Source: Acetobacteraceae bacterium
GTDB taxonomy: Bacteria; Pseudomonadota; Alphaproteobacteria; Acetobacterales; Acetobacteraceae
Assembly: GCA_003164305.1 (NCBI GenBank)
Contig: PLSZ01000506.1
Coordinates: 352-49,889, forward strand
Length of the DNA: 49,538 nt
Direction: 5' to 3'
In this document: positions 16,989 to 25,335 of the stretch, in pieces
How the letters are laid out: every line of letters begins with the position of its first letter
How positions within the stretch are numbered: position 1 is the stretch's first letter
The notes under the pieces: model-generated
What the model was told of the DNA's origin: nothing
Databases searched by the model: none
Seen by the model: the letters and a program-made list of their open reading frames with translations, nothing else
Program-made: the position numbers and the translations under genes

Positions 16989-18116
16989 TCAATCCGCCAG
17001 CACGCGGTCCAATACGTAATTCGCAATCTTGTGCAATATCGCCTCCTGCATCGCGTACCGTCCTGGGCGGTATAACGAGGCCGATAACCCGGCCTGCACC
17101 TGAGGACAAATCTCGATATCTTCCGCCATGACCGCGTCGGTCCGAGCGAATACCGCGGCGGCCGCCTCCGCGAATCCGTCGACCGCCTGCGTCGCCGTAG
17201 GGAAGCACCAACCGCAGGATAATTCGAACCGGTCAGGCGCCAACGGTAGATATCGCCGGTACGCCATGTAGGTCGCGGTGGCGATGATCTGCAAATTGGG
17301 CTGTAGCCAAAGATGGAACAGCCCTTCTTTCGGCTGGCCGGTCAGCGCCGCGATCGGCGGAAACACGCTCATCGACAGCAGACTGTCCTTCGAATACAGC
17401 GCCGCGTAGGGACCATCGCCTGGCGTATCGACCGACCATGCGGGAAGCCGCGCCGGGTCAACCTGACGCTGATGCACGAATGGCACGTGATACGCTTCCA
17501 TGGAGTTCTCCAGGAAGACTTTCCAATTGCAAGCGACAACGTGCGAGATATGTCGCACCGTCGTCATCCCGTCGAAGCCATAGGCATCCATCCAACCCGG
17601 CAAATCGCCCAACCACCATGTCAACGCCGGGGCGTTGCCATCGAAATTAACGAAAACGAATCCACCCCATTCCGCCATCCGCAACGGCAGTAACCCATAT
17701 TCCTCCTGTTGGAAGTTGGTGATTTCCTCCATCGGATGCGGTCTGCCGGGCGTCGCCAGCAATTCGCCGGACAAAGCGTACGTCCAGCGATGATAAGGGC
17801 ACTGCAACGTTTTGCTATTGCCGCTGCCGGTGGCGATCACGCATCCCCGGTGCCGGCAAACGTTGGAGTATGCGCGTGGTTCTCCGCCACGATCACGAAC
17901 CACGATGATCGGATCGTCGCACAATGTCGTGGTGAAATAATCGCCGGCTTCGGGTATTTGATCGGCGCGGCCGACGCAGACCCATTCTCGACGGAAGATT
18001 CGTTCGGCCTCGCGCGCATGCCATTCTGTCGAGGTATAACAACTGGCTGGCAATGTTGAAGCCTCGCGCAAAGGTCGCCGCGCCGCCTGCAACTGAGAAT
18101 CCGGAATGCCGAACAA
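16989..18116 (-). CDS. Rieske [2Fe-2S] oxygenase alpha subunit (CntA/GbcA/stachydrine demethylase-like)
   Basis: About 375-residue oxygenase component. The Rieske cluster motif C-R-H ... C-P-Y-H (NVCRHRGC, then LQCPYHRWTYAL) occupies roughly residues 75-105; the mononuclear iron site is ENSMEAYHVPFVH (about 200-212) with the distal Asp in AEDIEIC. This subgroup hydroxylates or N-demethylates small compounds such as quaternary amines. Start: TTG at 18116 with GGAGGG at 6 nt; an upstream in-frame TTG at 18170 lies in front of the sigma-54 promoter and is excluded. No ferredoxin or reductase gene is nearby. Confidence 0.88.
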   Translation of the reverse strand: MFGIPDSQLQAARRPLREASTLPASCYTSTEWHAREAERIFRREWVCVGRADQIPEAGDYFTTTLCDDPIIVVRDRGGEPRAYSNVCRHRGCVIATGSGNSKTLQCPYHRWTYALSGELLATPGRPHPMEEITNFQQEEYGLLPLRMAEWGGFVFVNFDGNAPALTWWLGDLPGWMDAYGFDGMTTVRHISHVVACNWKVFLENSMEAYHVPFVHQRQVDPARLPAWSVDTPGDGPYAALYSKDSLLSMSVFPPIAALTGQPKEGLFHLWLQPNLQIIATATYMAYRRYLPLAPDRFELSCGWCFPTATQAVDGFAEAAAAVFARTDAVMAEDIEICPQVQAGLSASLYRPGRYAMQEAILHKIANYVLDRVLAD

Positions 18117-18150
18117 TGAAAACCCTCCATCAACGTATCGCTTCAGGCAA

Positions 18151-18165
18151 GCAATCGTCGTGCCG
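18151..18165 (-). promoter_or_regulatory. Sigma-54 (-24/-12) promoter of the Rieske oxygenase gene
   Basis: Read on the minus strand: CGGCAC-GACGA-TTGC-T, one mismatch to the TGGCAC-N5-TTGC consensus. Transcription would begin near 18140, about 24 nt before the TTG start and just upstream of its GGAGGG ribosome site. Confidence 0.7.
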
Positions 18166-18247
18166 GGCAATCATCCCGCATCACACGGGGAAATAGGCAG
18201 CTACCCGACGCGGATTGCACATCGATGCGGCACCATATGCCGGGTTT

Positions 18248-18271
18248 ATAAGCGTTCTAAACCACGCTTAT
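18248..18271. promoter_or_regulatory. 7-10-7 dyad between two divergent sigma-54 promoters
   Basis: ATAAGCG (18248-18254), 10-bp spacer, CGCTTAT (18265-18271): a perfect inverted repeat 23 bp from the rightward and 83 bp from the leftward -24 element. It is a candidate upstream activator site for an enhancer-binding protein serving one or both promoters. Confidence 0.45.
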
Positions 18272-18293
18272 CGTTATGCGGCGTTTTGATCGC

Positions 18294-18308
18294 TGGCACA
18301 AAGCTTGC
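18294..18308 (+). promoter_or_regulatory. Sigma-54 (-24/-12) promoter of the LLM monooxygenase gene
   Basis: TGGCAC-AAAGC-TTGC matches the -24/-12 consensus with correct N5 spacing. Predicted start near 18320 leaves an 18-nt leader that contains the GGAGG site of the ATG at 18338. Confidence 0.75.
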
Positions 18309-18337
18309 GTACCTTCAATACGATATGGAGGACAAAG

Positions 18338-19633
18338 ATGCTCCACCTCGGCTGGTTTGTTGGCAGAGGCTATTCCGTCAACGCCTGGAATCAACCATGG
18401 TCCGGTACGATCGGCTCGGACTGGATGGAGCCGGATCTGTTCCTGGATCTGGCTCGCGCGATGGATCGCTCCTTCTGCGATTATCTCATGATCGAGGATG
18501 GGTCGTTCATTCCCGATGCGTTCCAGGGATCCGCCGAATGGTCGCTGCGCAACGCGTACACGGTACCGAAATGCGACCCGATGCCATTGGTCCCTTTGCT
18601 CGGTGCCGCCACGAAAGGTCTGGGGATTGTCGCGACCATAACGACCGCGTTTTATCCGCCATATCTCGCGGCGCGACTTGCCGCGACGTTGGATCACCTC
18701 ACGCACGGACGTGTTGGATTGAATTTGGTCACCGCGCACAACGACCGGACCGCGCAAAATTTTGGCCTGGATCAACATTACGAGCACGACCTGCGCTATG
18801 AGATGGCCGACGAATGGATGGAAGTCGTCAATCGGCTGTGGAACTCCTGGGAGCCCGGCGCGATCGTGAACGATCCGGACAACGGGATGTTCGCCGATCA
18901 TACCAAAATTCATCCGATCGATTTCACCGGGAAATACTACAAATGCCGCGGGCCGCTGAATACCGCGCCAGGTCCGCAACGAAGGCCTGTGATCTGTCAG
19001 GCGGGAGGATCGTCGGCCGGCAGGACGTTCGCCGCGAAACATGCCGACACCATCGTTGCCCGAGCCCGCTCGATCGAGGCCTGCAAAGCCTATCGCGACG
19101 ACATCAGGACGCAAATGCGAAGGTTTGGCCGTGACCCGAACGACTGCAAGGTAATGTTCTGCGTCGGGCTGGTACTTGGCGAGACGGTGGCGGAGGCCAG
19201 TGAAAAGAAGCAACGCCAGAACGCGGCGATGGCGGCGAACCTGCAGCCTCGGCTGGCACATATGTCGTTTCTGACCGGCAAGGACTTCTCTAAATTCGAT
19301 CTCGACGGGCCATTACCAGACATAAAGACCAATGGCTCCCGGTCGGCGTTCGAGGGCTACACCAGCGCGACCGGCGCCAAAACGCTGCGGGAAATGCTGA
19401 TCGACCCCGGCAGCGGAGGGATCGATTTCGTCGGCACTCCCGATAGCATCGCCGCTGAAATGGACGCGGCAATGCAAGAAATTGGCGGCGACGGGTATCT
19501 GTTCACCGAAGCGATCACGCGCCGGACGATCAGCGAAATCACTGACGGCCTAGCGCCCGCGTTGCGTCGCCGAGGTTTACTGCGCGGATCGTATGAGCAC
19601 ACACTGTTCCGCGATAATCTTCTGGCATTCTGA
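18338..19633 (+). CDS. LLM-class FMN-dependent monooxygenase (NtaA/SnaA/DszA family)
   Basis: 431-residue flavin-dependent monooxygenase using FMNH2 from a separate reductase. Family features: N-terminal LHLGWFVGRGYSVNAWNQPW, DRSFCDYLMIEDGS, LVPLLGAATKGLGIVATITTAFYPPYLAAR (residues ~88-117), GRVGLNLVTAHNDRTAQNFG and ICQAGGSSAGRTFAAKHAD, the FMN phosphate region. The NtaA group oxidises aminopolycarboxylates, dibenzothiophene sulfone and similar compounds. GGAGG lies 7 nt before the ATG. It is divergent from a Rieske oxygenase and preceded by its own sigma-54 promoter. No flavin reductase gene is in the window. Confidence 0.9.
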   Translation: MLHLGWFVGRGYSVNAWNQPWSGTIGSDWMEPDLFLDLARAMDRSFCDYLMIEDGSFIPDAFQGSAEWSLRNAYTVPKCDPMPLVPLLGAATKGLGIVATITTAFYPPYLAARLAATLDHLTHGRVGLNLVTAHNDRTAQNFGLDQHYEHDLRYEMADEWMEVVNRLWNSWEPGAIVNDPDNGMFADHTKIHPIDFTGKYYKCRGPLNTAPGPQRRPVICQAGGSSAGRTFAAKHADTIVARARSIEACKAYRDDIRTQMRRFGRDPNDCKVMFCVGLVLGETVAEASEKKQRQNAAMAANLQPRLAHMSFLTGKDFSKFDLDGPLPDIKTNGSRSAFEGYTSATGAKTLREMLIDPGSGGIDFVGTPDSIAAEMDAAMQEIGGDGYLFTEAITRRTISEITDGLAPALRRRGLLRGSYEHTLFRDNLLAF

Positions 19634-19772
19634 CATGGTCCGGCTGCTGTTTGCCTTGCTGATGTGTCTCTCCTCCGAGCTCGCCGGGTCGGTTCCGCTC
19701 GTTTACGCCAGACGACGGCGTGACGAATCTCGATCCGATGATGCTCGCTTCTGAATGTCGAGAAGCGATAGT

Positions 19773-21134
19773 TTATCCGGTGGCATAGCGGTTCCTGGGT
19801 ACCGGCAGTCCCAGATTTTCTCTCAGTGTGCGGCCTTCATACTCCGCCCGGTAAATGCCGCGGCGCTGCAACTCCGGCACGACCAGTTCGACAAAGTCAT
19901 CGATCCCCGCTGGCAAGTGCGATGGGATGATATTGAAGCCATCGGCTGCCCGCGCTTCGACCCACTCCTCGATCGTATCGGCGATCTGAGCCGGTGTGCC
20001 GATCACCGTTCGATGCCCGCGGCCGCTGGACATGGTGAGATACAGTTGCCGAATCGTCAGATTATCGCGCCGCGCCAGGTCCAGCATCAGTTTCGCGCGA
20101 CTGCGCAGTTCCGGGTCTTTCGGCTCAGGCACTGGTCCATCGACCGGATATTCGGACAGATCGCCCATCGGACCGAAAATATGTGCCAGGCCCACCAACG
20201 GATGGATCAGGTCCTGCAACTGTTGATGTTTCGCGAACGCCTCCGCTTCGGTGCGCCCGACAATCGGCAGAATACCGGGCAGGATCAACAAATCGTCCTC
20301 GGCGCGGCCATGACGTGTCAGACGCGATTTCACCGACGCGTAATATGCGATCGCGTCCTTCAGATCGAGTTGCGCTGTGAAAACGATATCGGCGCTGGCG
20401 GCGGCGATCTCCTGCCCCTGATCCGAAGCCCCGGCCTGCACCAGAACCGGCCGGCCTTGCGGACATCGCGCGACGGTCAAAGGTCCACGCACGGAGAAAT
20501 GCTTGCCGCGATGGCTCAGCACATGCATCTTTTCCGGGTGATAAAACAGCCCGGACACCTTGTCGTGCGCGAAGGCGTCCGCCTCCCATGAGTCCCACAA
20601 ACCGGTGACCACATCGACGAATTCCGCCGCCCGCTCATAGCGCGCGTCGTACTCCAGATGCGTTTCCCGATTGAAATTTCGCGCTTCCGCCTCGGACCAG
20701 GAGGTCACGATATTCCATCCGGCACGCCCCAGGCTAATGTGATCCAGTGAGCCGAACTTGCGCGCGATATGATACGGTTCGTTATAGGTCGTGGAGGCCG
20801 TCGCGACGAGACCGATATGCCTTGTCACCATCGCCAGCGCCGACAGCAGCGTCAGCGGCTCCAACTCCACATTCTGGTTGGACCGGCATAGCGAACCAGG
20901 CGGCTCATCACGTTGGCGCAACCCGACACCGTCGGCGAGAAACACCATGTCGAACAGACCGCGCTCGGCCGCCTGCGCGACGCCGGCGAAATACTGGATA
21001 TCCATCGCCCCGCCCGCCGGCACATCGGGATGCCGCCAACCGCCGGCGTGATAGCCGAGTTGACGCATCGACAGGCCTAGTTTGATCTGACGTTTGGGCG
21101 GCACGGTGTCAGCCTCGCGTTGTGCCTGTATCAT
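19773..21134 (-). CDS. LLM-class FMN-dependent monooxygenase (second copy, NtaA/SnaA/DszA family)
   Basis: 453-residue paralogue of the first LLM monooxygenase. Visible: QIKLGLSMRQLGYHAGGWRHP, GLFDMVFLADGVGLR, ALAMVTRHIGLVATASTTYNEPYHIARKF-type flavin region, GRAGWNIVTSWSEAEARNF, and VLVQAGASDQGQEIAA. The frame stays open upstream to 21509, but that part is antisense to the creatininase-like gene; the ATG at 21134 (MIQAQREADTV) is the sensible start, without a clear ribosome site. Converges on the first LLM gene across 139 nt. A separate reductase would be needed. Substrate unknown, probably an intermediate of the same pathway. Confidence 0.87.
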   Translation of the reverse strand: MIQAQREADTVPPKRQIKLGLSMRQLGYHAGGWRHPDVPAGGAMDIQYFAGVAQAAERGLFDMVFLADGVGLRQRDEPPGSLCRSNQNVELEPLTLLSALAMVTRHIGLVATASTTYNEPYHIARKFGSLDHISLGRAGWNIVTSWSEAEARNFNRETHLEYDARYERAAEFVDVVTGLWDSWEADAFAHDKVSGLFYHPEKMHVLSHRGKHFSVRGPLTVARCPQGRPVLVQAGASDQGQEIAAASADIVFTAQLDLKDAIAYYASVKSRLTRHGRAEDDLLILPGILPIVGRTEAEAFAKHQQLQDLIHPLVGLAHIFGPMGDLSEYPVDGPVPEPKDPELRSRAKLMLDLARRDNLTIRQLYLTMSSGRGHRTVIGTPAQIADTIEEWVEARAADGFNIIPSHLPAGIDDFVELVVPELQRRGIYRAEYEGRTLRENLGLPVPRNRYATG

Positions 21135-21176
21135 GCATCGATGCGCCAACACGGCAAGCGGCGAACCGATGCAATC

Positions 21177-21967
21177 ATGAAGTATCGCCTTGAAGACGTG
21201 ACCTTTCTGGAATTCCGCGAGCGCGTGGCGGAGGATCCGGTGATCATTCCGCCGCTTGGAAGCCAGGAGATTCAGGGACCATGCAATCCGATGGGCGATG
21301 CCATGCTGGCGCGAGACCTCGCCGCGCGCGTGGCGGAACGAACCGGTCCGATCGTGGCGTCGACCCTGCCGTTCGGCTTCGCGTCTTCGTTTCAATCGGT
21401 GCCGGGTGGCATTCAGCTGGCGCCTGACATGTTCAAAGCAGTGCCGCGCGATATGGTTGTCGCCTTTCTGGACCATGGCCTGGAACGGATCCTGATCTCC
21501 AACGGTCACACCGGCAACAACGCGCTGATCGATCTGACCCTGCGCGAGATCAAGCGCGATTGCGGCGTGATCATTCCATGGTTGAACATCTGGCCGATGG
21601 TGCCGGTTTCGTTACGCCGGCAGGCGCGTGGCGACAACGCGGCGCGCGCGAACGGTCATGGTCGCGACCCCATCGGCTCCGTCCATTACTGACCCGTCGC
21701 GATCAGGCGACTCACGAAAACACGGGCAAACCATTCATGGGCCTGCCATCGACGGGCCCCACAGGTGTGCGCATGGGCGATGTGCCGGTTGGCGTGCCGA
21801 TCGACATCACCGACCATTGCGACTACGTCACCGACGGCGATCCTTCGCTGGCCAACGCGAAAGCCGCAAAATTTTTCGCGGATGATATCGTCGATACGGC
21901 ATCGAAACCGGCCGATCACCTGAAAACCGCGCCGGTCCGTGTCACCGCGAATCATAACGTGCGTTAG
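21177..21967 (+). pseudogene. Creatininase-family amidohydrolase, frameshifted
   Basis: Creatininase family (creatinine, mycofactocin and 3-dehydro-scyllo-inosose hydrolases). Frame one gives MKYRLEDVTFLEF, PPLGSQEIQGPCNPMGDAML (metal site; the usual His after Glu is Gln here), ISNGHTGNNALI and GHGRDPIGSVHY, then TGA at 21690-21692. The C-terminal part continues in another frame: LTRRDQATHENTGKPFMGLP, MGDVPVGVPIDITDH and TDGDPSLANAKAA to TAG at 21967. One missing base next to 21689 would restore a ~264-residue protein. Either a recent pseudogene or a sequencing error. Its stop overlaps the convergent amidohydrolase stop by 3 nt. Confidence 0.8.
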
Positions 21968-23454
21968 GCCGGCAACTTACGCGGCAGGTCGTGCGCGCAG
22001 CGTCCAAGTCCGACGCAGAACTGACTGATGATTGGCGCCAGCCGTTCCGCCGTGGCCCGCGCCGCCGCGTTGGTTTCCTTCAAACGCTCCGCGGCGGCGC
22101 GGGCCCGCGTGACGATCCGGGGCCAATCGACGCCGATCAGTTGAAAATCGCGCAGCACATACTCCCCGCCGACCATGACGTCCCGCACCGCGGAGCCATC
22201 CTCAGTATTGACCAGTTGCTGAACCGCGTCGTTCAACGGCACCAGAGTCACGCTGTCGAGGTCGAGGAAAACCAGATCCGCCTTGTACCCAGGCGCGATC
22301 TTGCCGATCAGGTCGCCCATGCCCAGTACCGCGGCGCTTCCCTCGGTAGCCAGCCGATGCGCCTCCAACGCGCCGATCCAGTCCTCCGGCGGACGATCGA
22401 ACACGCGGGAGACGAAGGCGGCCAGACGCATGGCCTCGAACATGTTCTGATTGTCGGACGATGCCGAACCATCCGTCCCAATGCCCACCGGCACTCCTCG
22501 TGCGATCGCCGGTCGCATGTCCGCGATGCCGTTGCCAAGACGAAGATTGGAACCCGGATTATGTGCGATCGCACCACCGCGGGTGGCGATCAGATCGATC
22601 TCATCGGCATCGATCCAGATCGCGTGCGCGGCGCTGAAACGCGGACCAAGCACCCCCATTTTGTCGAGGTGACGGGTCAACGTCATGCCGTATTGTCGCA
22701 TCGCCGCCGCGCGTTGTACGCTCGATTCGGCAAGGTGCGTCTGTAGTGGCATGCCATGCTCAACCGCCAGATCCCGGCAGCCGCGCAGGAACTCATCCGA
22801 ACAATGCAGCGGGATCGTTGGCGCGATACCAAGACGGATCCGGTCGGAGGCGTGCGGCCATGTCGTGGCCGCGGCGCGCATCGCCGTCAACGTCATTTCG
22901 CCCGGCGCGGTGCGCATCGCCTCCGCCAAGGCGCGCTGATCCACCGGGAACGCATCGAGCAATCCCGGAATCGCCTGATAAAAACTGCGATCGGCGATCA
23001 TCGGCGCGATCACCGCCCGCATCCCGACATCGTGATAGGCCTGAGCGATACCGTGCAGCCCCTCAGTCGTCGGCAATGGCAGCATCGCCGCGAGATCGTA
23101 GCAGGCGGTGCAGCCTTTACGCAGCATCTCCACCGCGGTGAGCACCGTGGAGAGATAGCGGTCGTCGTCGCTACGATTGCCGTTCAACCAGGGACCCGCG
23201 TTCAACAGCGTTTCCAAAGACCAACGATCACCGGCACCTTTCGCCAACCCACCATGGCCGTGCGTGTGCGCGTTGATCAGGCCAGGGATAATCAGCCGGT
23301 TCGAAGCATCGATTCGCCGCGTGGAGTCCGAGGTCACGCTGTTCGGCGGCGTGATCGCGACGATGAGATCGTCTTGCAAAACCAGATCGGCCGGCGCGGT
23401 CTGGCCTGCCACCAACACCAACCCACCCGTAATGACCGCTGGACCTGTCGCCAT
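21964..23454 (-). CDS. TRZ/ATZ-type amidohydrolase (cytosine/guanine/hydroxyatrazine deaminase-like)
   Basis: 496-residue metal-dependent hydrolase of the amidohydrolase superfamily, subgroup of AtzA/AtzB/TrzN, guanine and S-adenosylhomocysteine deaminases. Metal and catalytic residues are visible: His63/His65 in NAHTHGHGG, THLAES (third His plus catalytic Glu), AAHAIWIDADE (fourth His) and GTDGSASSDNQNMFEAMRL (Asp). The C-terminal PGYKADLVFLDLDSV segment is typical. The chosen ATG begins MATGPAVITGG. Such enzymes hydrolyse C-N bonds in aromatic or cyclic amidines and amides, fitting the surrounding hydantoinase and amidases. Confidence 0.9.
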   Translation of the reverse strand: MATGPAVITGGLVLVAGQTAPADLVLQDDLIVAITPPNSVTSDSTRRIDASNRLIIPGLINAHTHGHGGLAKGAGDRWSLETLLNAGPWLNGNRSDDDRYLSTVLTAVEMLRKGCTACYDLAAMLPLPTTEGLHGIAQAYHDVGMRAVIAPMIADRSFYQAIPGLLDAFPVDQRALAEAMRTAPGEMTLTAMRAAATTWPHASDRIRLGIAPTIPLHCSDEFLRGCRDLAVEHGMPLQTHLAESSVQRAAAMRQYGMTLTRHLDKMGVLGPRFSAAHAIWIDADEIDLIATRGGAIAHNPGSNLRLGNGIADMRPAIARGVPVGIGTDGSASSDNQNMFEAMRLAAFVSRVFDRPPEDWIGALEAHRLATEGSAAVLGMGDLIGKIAPGYKADLVFLDLDSVTLVPLNDAVQQLVNTEDGSAVRDVMVGGEYVLRDFQLIGVDWPRIVTRARAAAERLKETNAAARATAERLAPIISQFCVGLGRCAHDLPRKLPA

Positions 23455-23642
23455 TTCGTGGCACCTCGATCGGAGAGCGGATATGGTACGCGCGCGATCC
23501 CACGGCGCGCAACCCATCAATTGCCCAGATAATGGACTATCGGCACCAATCTGATTAATTTGTAGACCACGAACGAAGTGCTTCGCCGGGCGGCAAGCGC
23601 CGAGACTTAACTAAATCAGCGCCATCCTGTATTACCGGCACC

Positions 23643-23657
23643 TGGCACCAGTCTTGC
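23643..23657 (+). promoter_or_regulatory. Sigma-54 (-24/-12) promoter of the amidase/ABC operon
   Basis: TGGCAC-CAGTC-TTGC followed by T is an exact -24/-12 consensus match. Predicted start near 23669, about 38 nt before the amidase start. It would drive the long co-oriented run beginning at the first amidase. Confidence 0.78.
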
Positions 23658-23706
23658 TACCTCTTCGCATAACACCGGATCAACACGGCGCGGAAGAGGT
23701 ATGATA

Positions 23707-25143
23707 ATGGATCATCCACTCCTTGCGACGCATTCCGATTTCTCAGACCCAACCGCTCTGGGCATCGCCGAACTCGCGCCGGCGATTCGCTCCGGTGCCT
23801 TGTCTCCGGTCGCGCTGACCGAAGCGTGCCTGGCTCGCATCGCCCGTTACGACAACGCGCTACGTTGTTTCGTCACAGTCACGGCTGATCGCGCCCGGCT
23901 GGCCGCCGCTCGGGCGGAGGCGGAGATTAAGGCGGGCCATTACCGTGGCCCGCTGCATGGCATCCCTTATGCCCTGAAGGATATCGTCGATGTGGCCGGT
24001 GTGCCGACAACGGCGCACTCGCGATTGATGCCCGGGACGCCCGCGGCGGCGGACGCGCATGTGACGACGTTGCTTGAGCAAGCGGGCGCCATTCTTCTGG
24101 GCAAACTCGGCACGTTTGAGTTCGCGCTTGGCGGGCCGTCCTGGGATTTGCCTTGGCCACCGCCACTCAATCCCTGGAACACCGATTTCCTGCCGGGTGG
24201 ATCGTCGTCGGGATCGGGTGCCGCGGTCGCCGCGCGATTTGTTCCGATGGCGATTGGAACTGATACGGGCGGCTCGGTCCGCTGGCCCGCCGCGTGTTGC
24301 GGGATCGTTGGCCTGAAGCCCACCTATGGACTGCTGAGCCGGCGCGGGGTGCAACCAAACACGTTCTCCATCGATCATTGCGGACCGATGACACGCACGG
24401 TGCGGGACTGCGCGCTGATGCTGAACGTTTGCGCCGGCCACGACCCACGCGACCCTGGCAGCGCGGACGAAGCAGTCCCGGATTACGTCGCCGCGTTGAC
24501 CGGCGACATCGCGGGACTGCGCATTGCCCTCGTGCGGAACTGGTACGCCGGGGAAGCAACGAGCGAAATTACCGACGGCGTCGATCGTGCCGCCGCGATA
24601 CTCAGCCGCCTCGGTGCCATTGTCGAAGAAGTGTCGTTGCCCGACATCGGTGATTATTGCGACTGCAAAACACTGATTTCCACCAGCGAGTTATTCACCA
24701 TCCACGCCGCCGATCTGCGGACCAGGCCCGAAGCATTCGGCGAGAAACTGCGGCAACGCGTACTTGGAGGCGTTTTCATCCGCGCCGAGGAGTATCTCGG
24801 CGCGCTGCGCTGGCGCAACGATCTCGCGCGCGGTTTGCAGGCGTGGTTCGGCCGATATGACGCGCTCGTCACAGCGGGTTGGCTCAACACGGCGGAGCCC
24901 GCCGATCCGAACCATGTGGATTTCTTCCGCCGCGGCCGCAACATCACGATGCCGTTCTCATTGGCCGGCGTGCCCGCGATATCGGTGCCGATCGGCTTTG
25001 GCGAACACAACCTGCCGCTGGCGATGCAAATCGCAGCGGCCCCCTTCGCTGAGGCCACGGTATTGCGCGTCGGCGATGCCTATGAGCGCGTCTCCGAGTG
25101 GACCACGCGCGCCCCCATCCTGCATTCCGGAGATTCCGCATGA
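23707..25143 (+). CDS. Amidase-signature hydrolase (AtzE-like)
   Basis: 478-residue amidase-signature enzyme. Ser-cisSer-Lys triad visible: Lys91 in GIPYALKDIVD, cis-Ser in PGGSSSGSGAAVAA (about 164-176), nucleophile Ser190 in GTDTGGSVRWP. The immediate downstream partner is a 63-residue AtzG-like protein, the arrangement of 1-carboxybiuret hydrolase AtzE-AtzG in cyanuric acid catabolism, so a similar linear amide/ureide hydrolysis is plausible. Start: AGAGG lies 7 nt before the ATG at 23707; the ATG at 23701 abuts the ribosome site. First gene of the operon. Confidence 0.9.
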   Translation: MDHPLLATHSDFSDPTALGIAELAPAIRSGALSPVALTEACLARIARYDNALRCFVTVTADRARLAAARAEAEIKAGHYRGPLHGIPYALKDIVDVAGVPTTAHSRLMPGTPAAADAHVTTLLEQAGAILLGKLGTFEFALGGPSWDLPWPPPLNPWNTDFLPGGSSSGSGAAVAARFVPMAIGTDTGGSVRWPAACCGIVGLKPTYGLLSRRGVQPNTFSIDHCGPMTRTVRDCALMLNVCAGHDPRDPGSADEAVPDYVAALTGDIAGLRIALVRNWYAGEATSEITDGVDRAAAILSRLGAIVEEVSLPDIGDYCDCKTLISTSELFTIHAADLRTRPEAFGEKLRQRVLGGVFIRAEEYLGALRWRNDLARGLQAWFGRYDALVTAGWLNTAEPADPNHVDFFRRGRNITMPFSLAGVPAISVPIGFGEHNLPLAMQIAAAPFAEATVLRVGDAYERVSEWTTRAPILHSGDSA

Positions 25144-25331
25144 CCGAGGACGAAATCGTGCTACTGGCCCGACAGGCCGGACTTAATCTGCCGGCGGAAT
25201 ATTTGCCGGAATTACTCGACGCTTATGCCAACGTCCGCCGCATGATCGATCGCATCCCCGTCGGGCGGCCGCGCGGCGATGAGCCCGCGCACATTTTCGT
25301 CCCGGGCAAATTCATGCCGGTGGGAGAATAA
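25140..25331 (+). CDS. AtzG-like small amidase subunit (DUF4089-like)
   Basis: 63-residue protein (MTEDEIVLLARQAGLNLP...; ends GDEPAHIFVPGKF). The two-helix N-terminal half followed by an EPAxxF-type tail resembles AtzG, a GatC-like helper that wraps around AtzE and is required for its stability. Overlaps the preceding amidase by ATGA, indicating stoichiometric translation. It lies 4 nt upstream of a second amidase and might serve both. Confidence 0.75.
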   Translation: MTEDEIVLLARQAGLNLPAEYLPELLDAYANVRRMIDRIPVGRPRGDEPAHIFVPGKFMPVGE

Positions 25332-25335
25332 AACC

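Noticed and set aside
18117..18170. Upstream TTG (18170) as start of the first Rieske gene
   Set aside because: It lies in front of the predicted sigma-54 promoter and has no ribosome site; TTG 18116 has GGAGGG at good spacing.
18170..18290. Canonical NtrC sites (GCAC-N7-GTGC) near the sigma-54 promoters
   Set aside because: Several partial GCAC half-sites are present but no proper dyad; only the ATAAGCG/CGCTTAT repeat is convincing.
19635..19754. 39-codon plus-strand ORF (MVRLLFALLMC...) in the gap after the first LLM monooxygenase
   Set aside because: Has a hydrophobic start but no ribosome site, no homology that I recognise and lies in a short convergent gap; kept only as a note.
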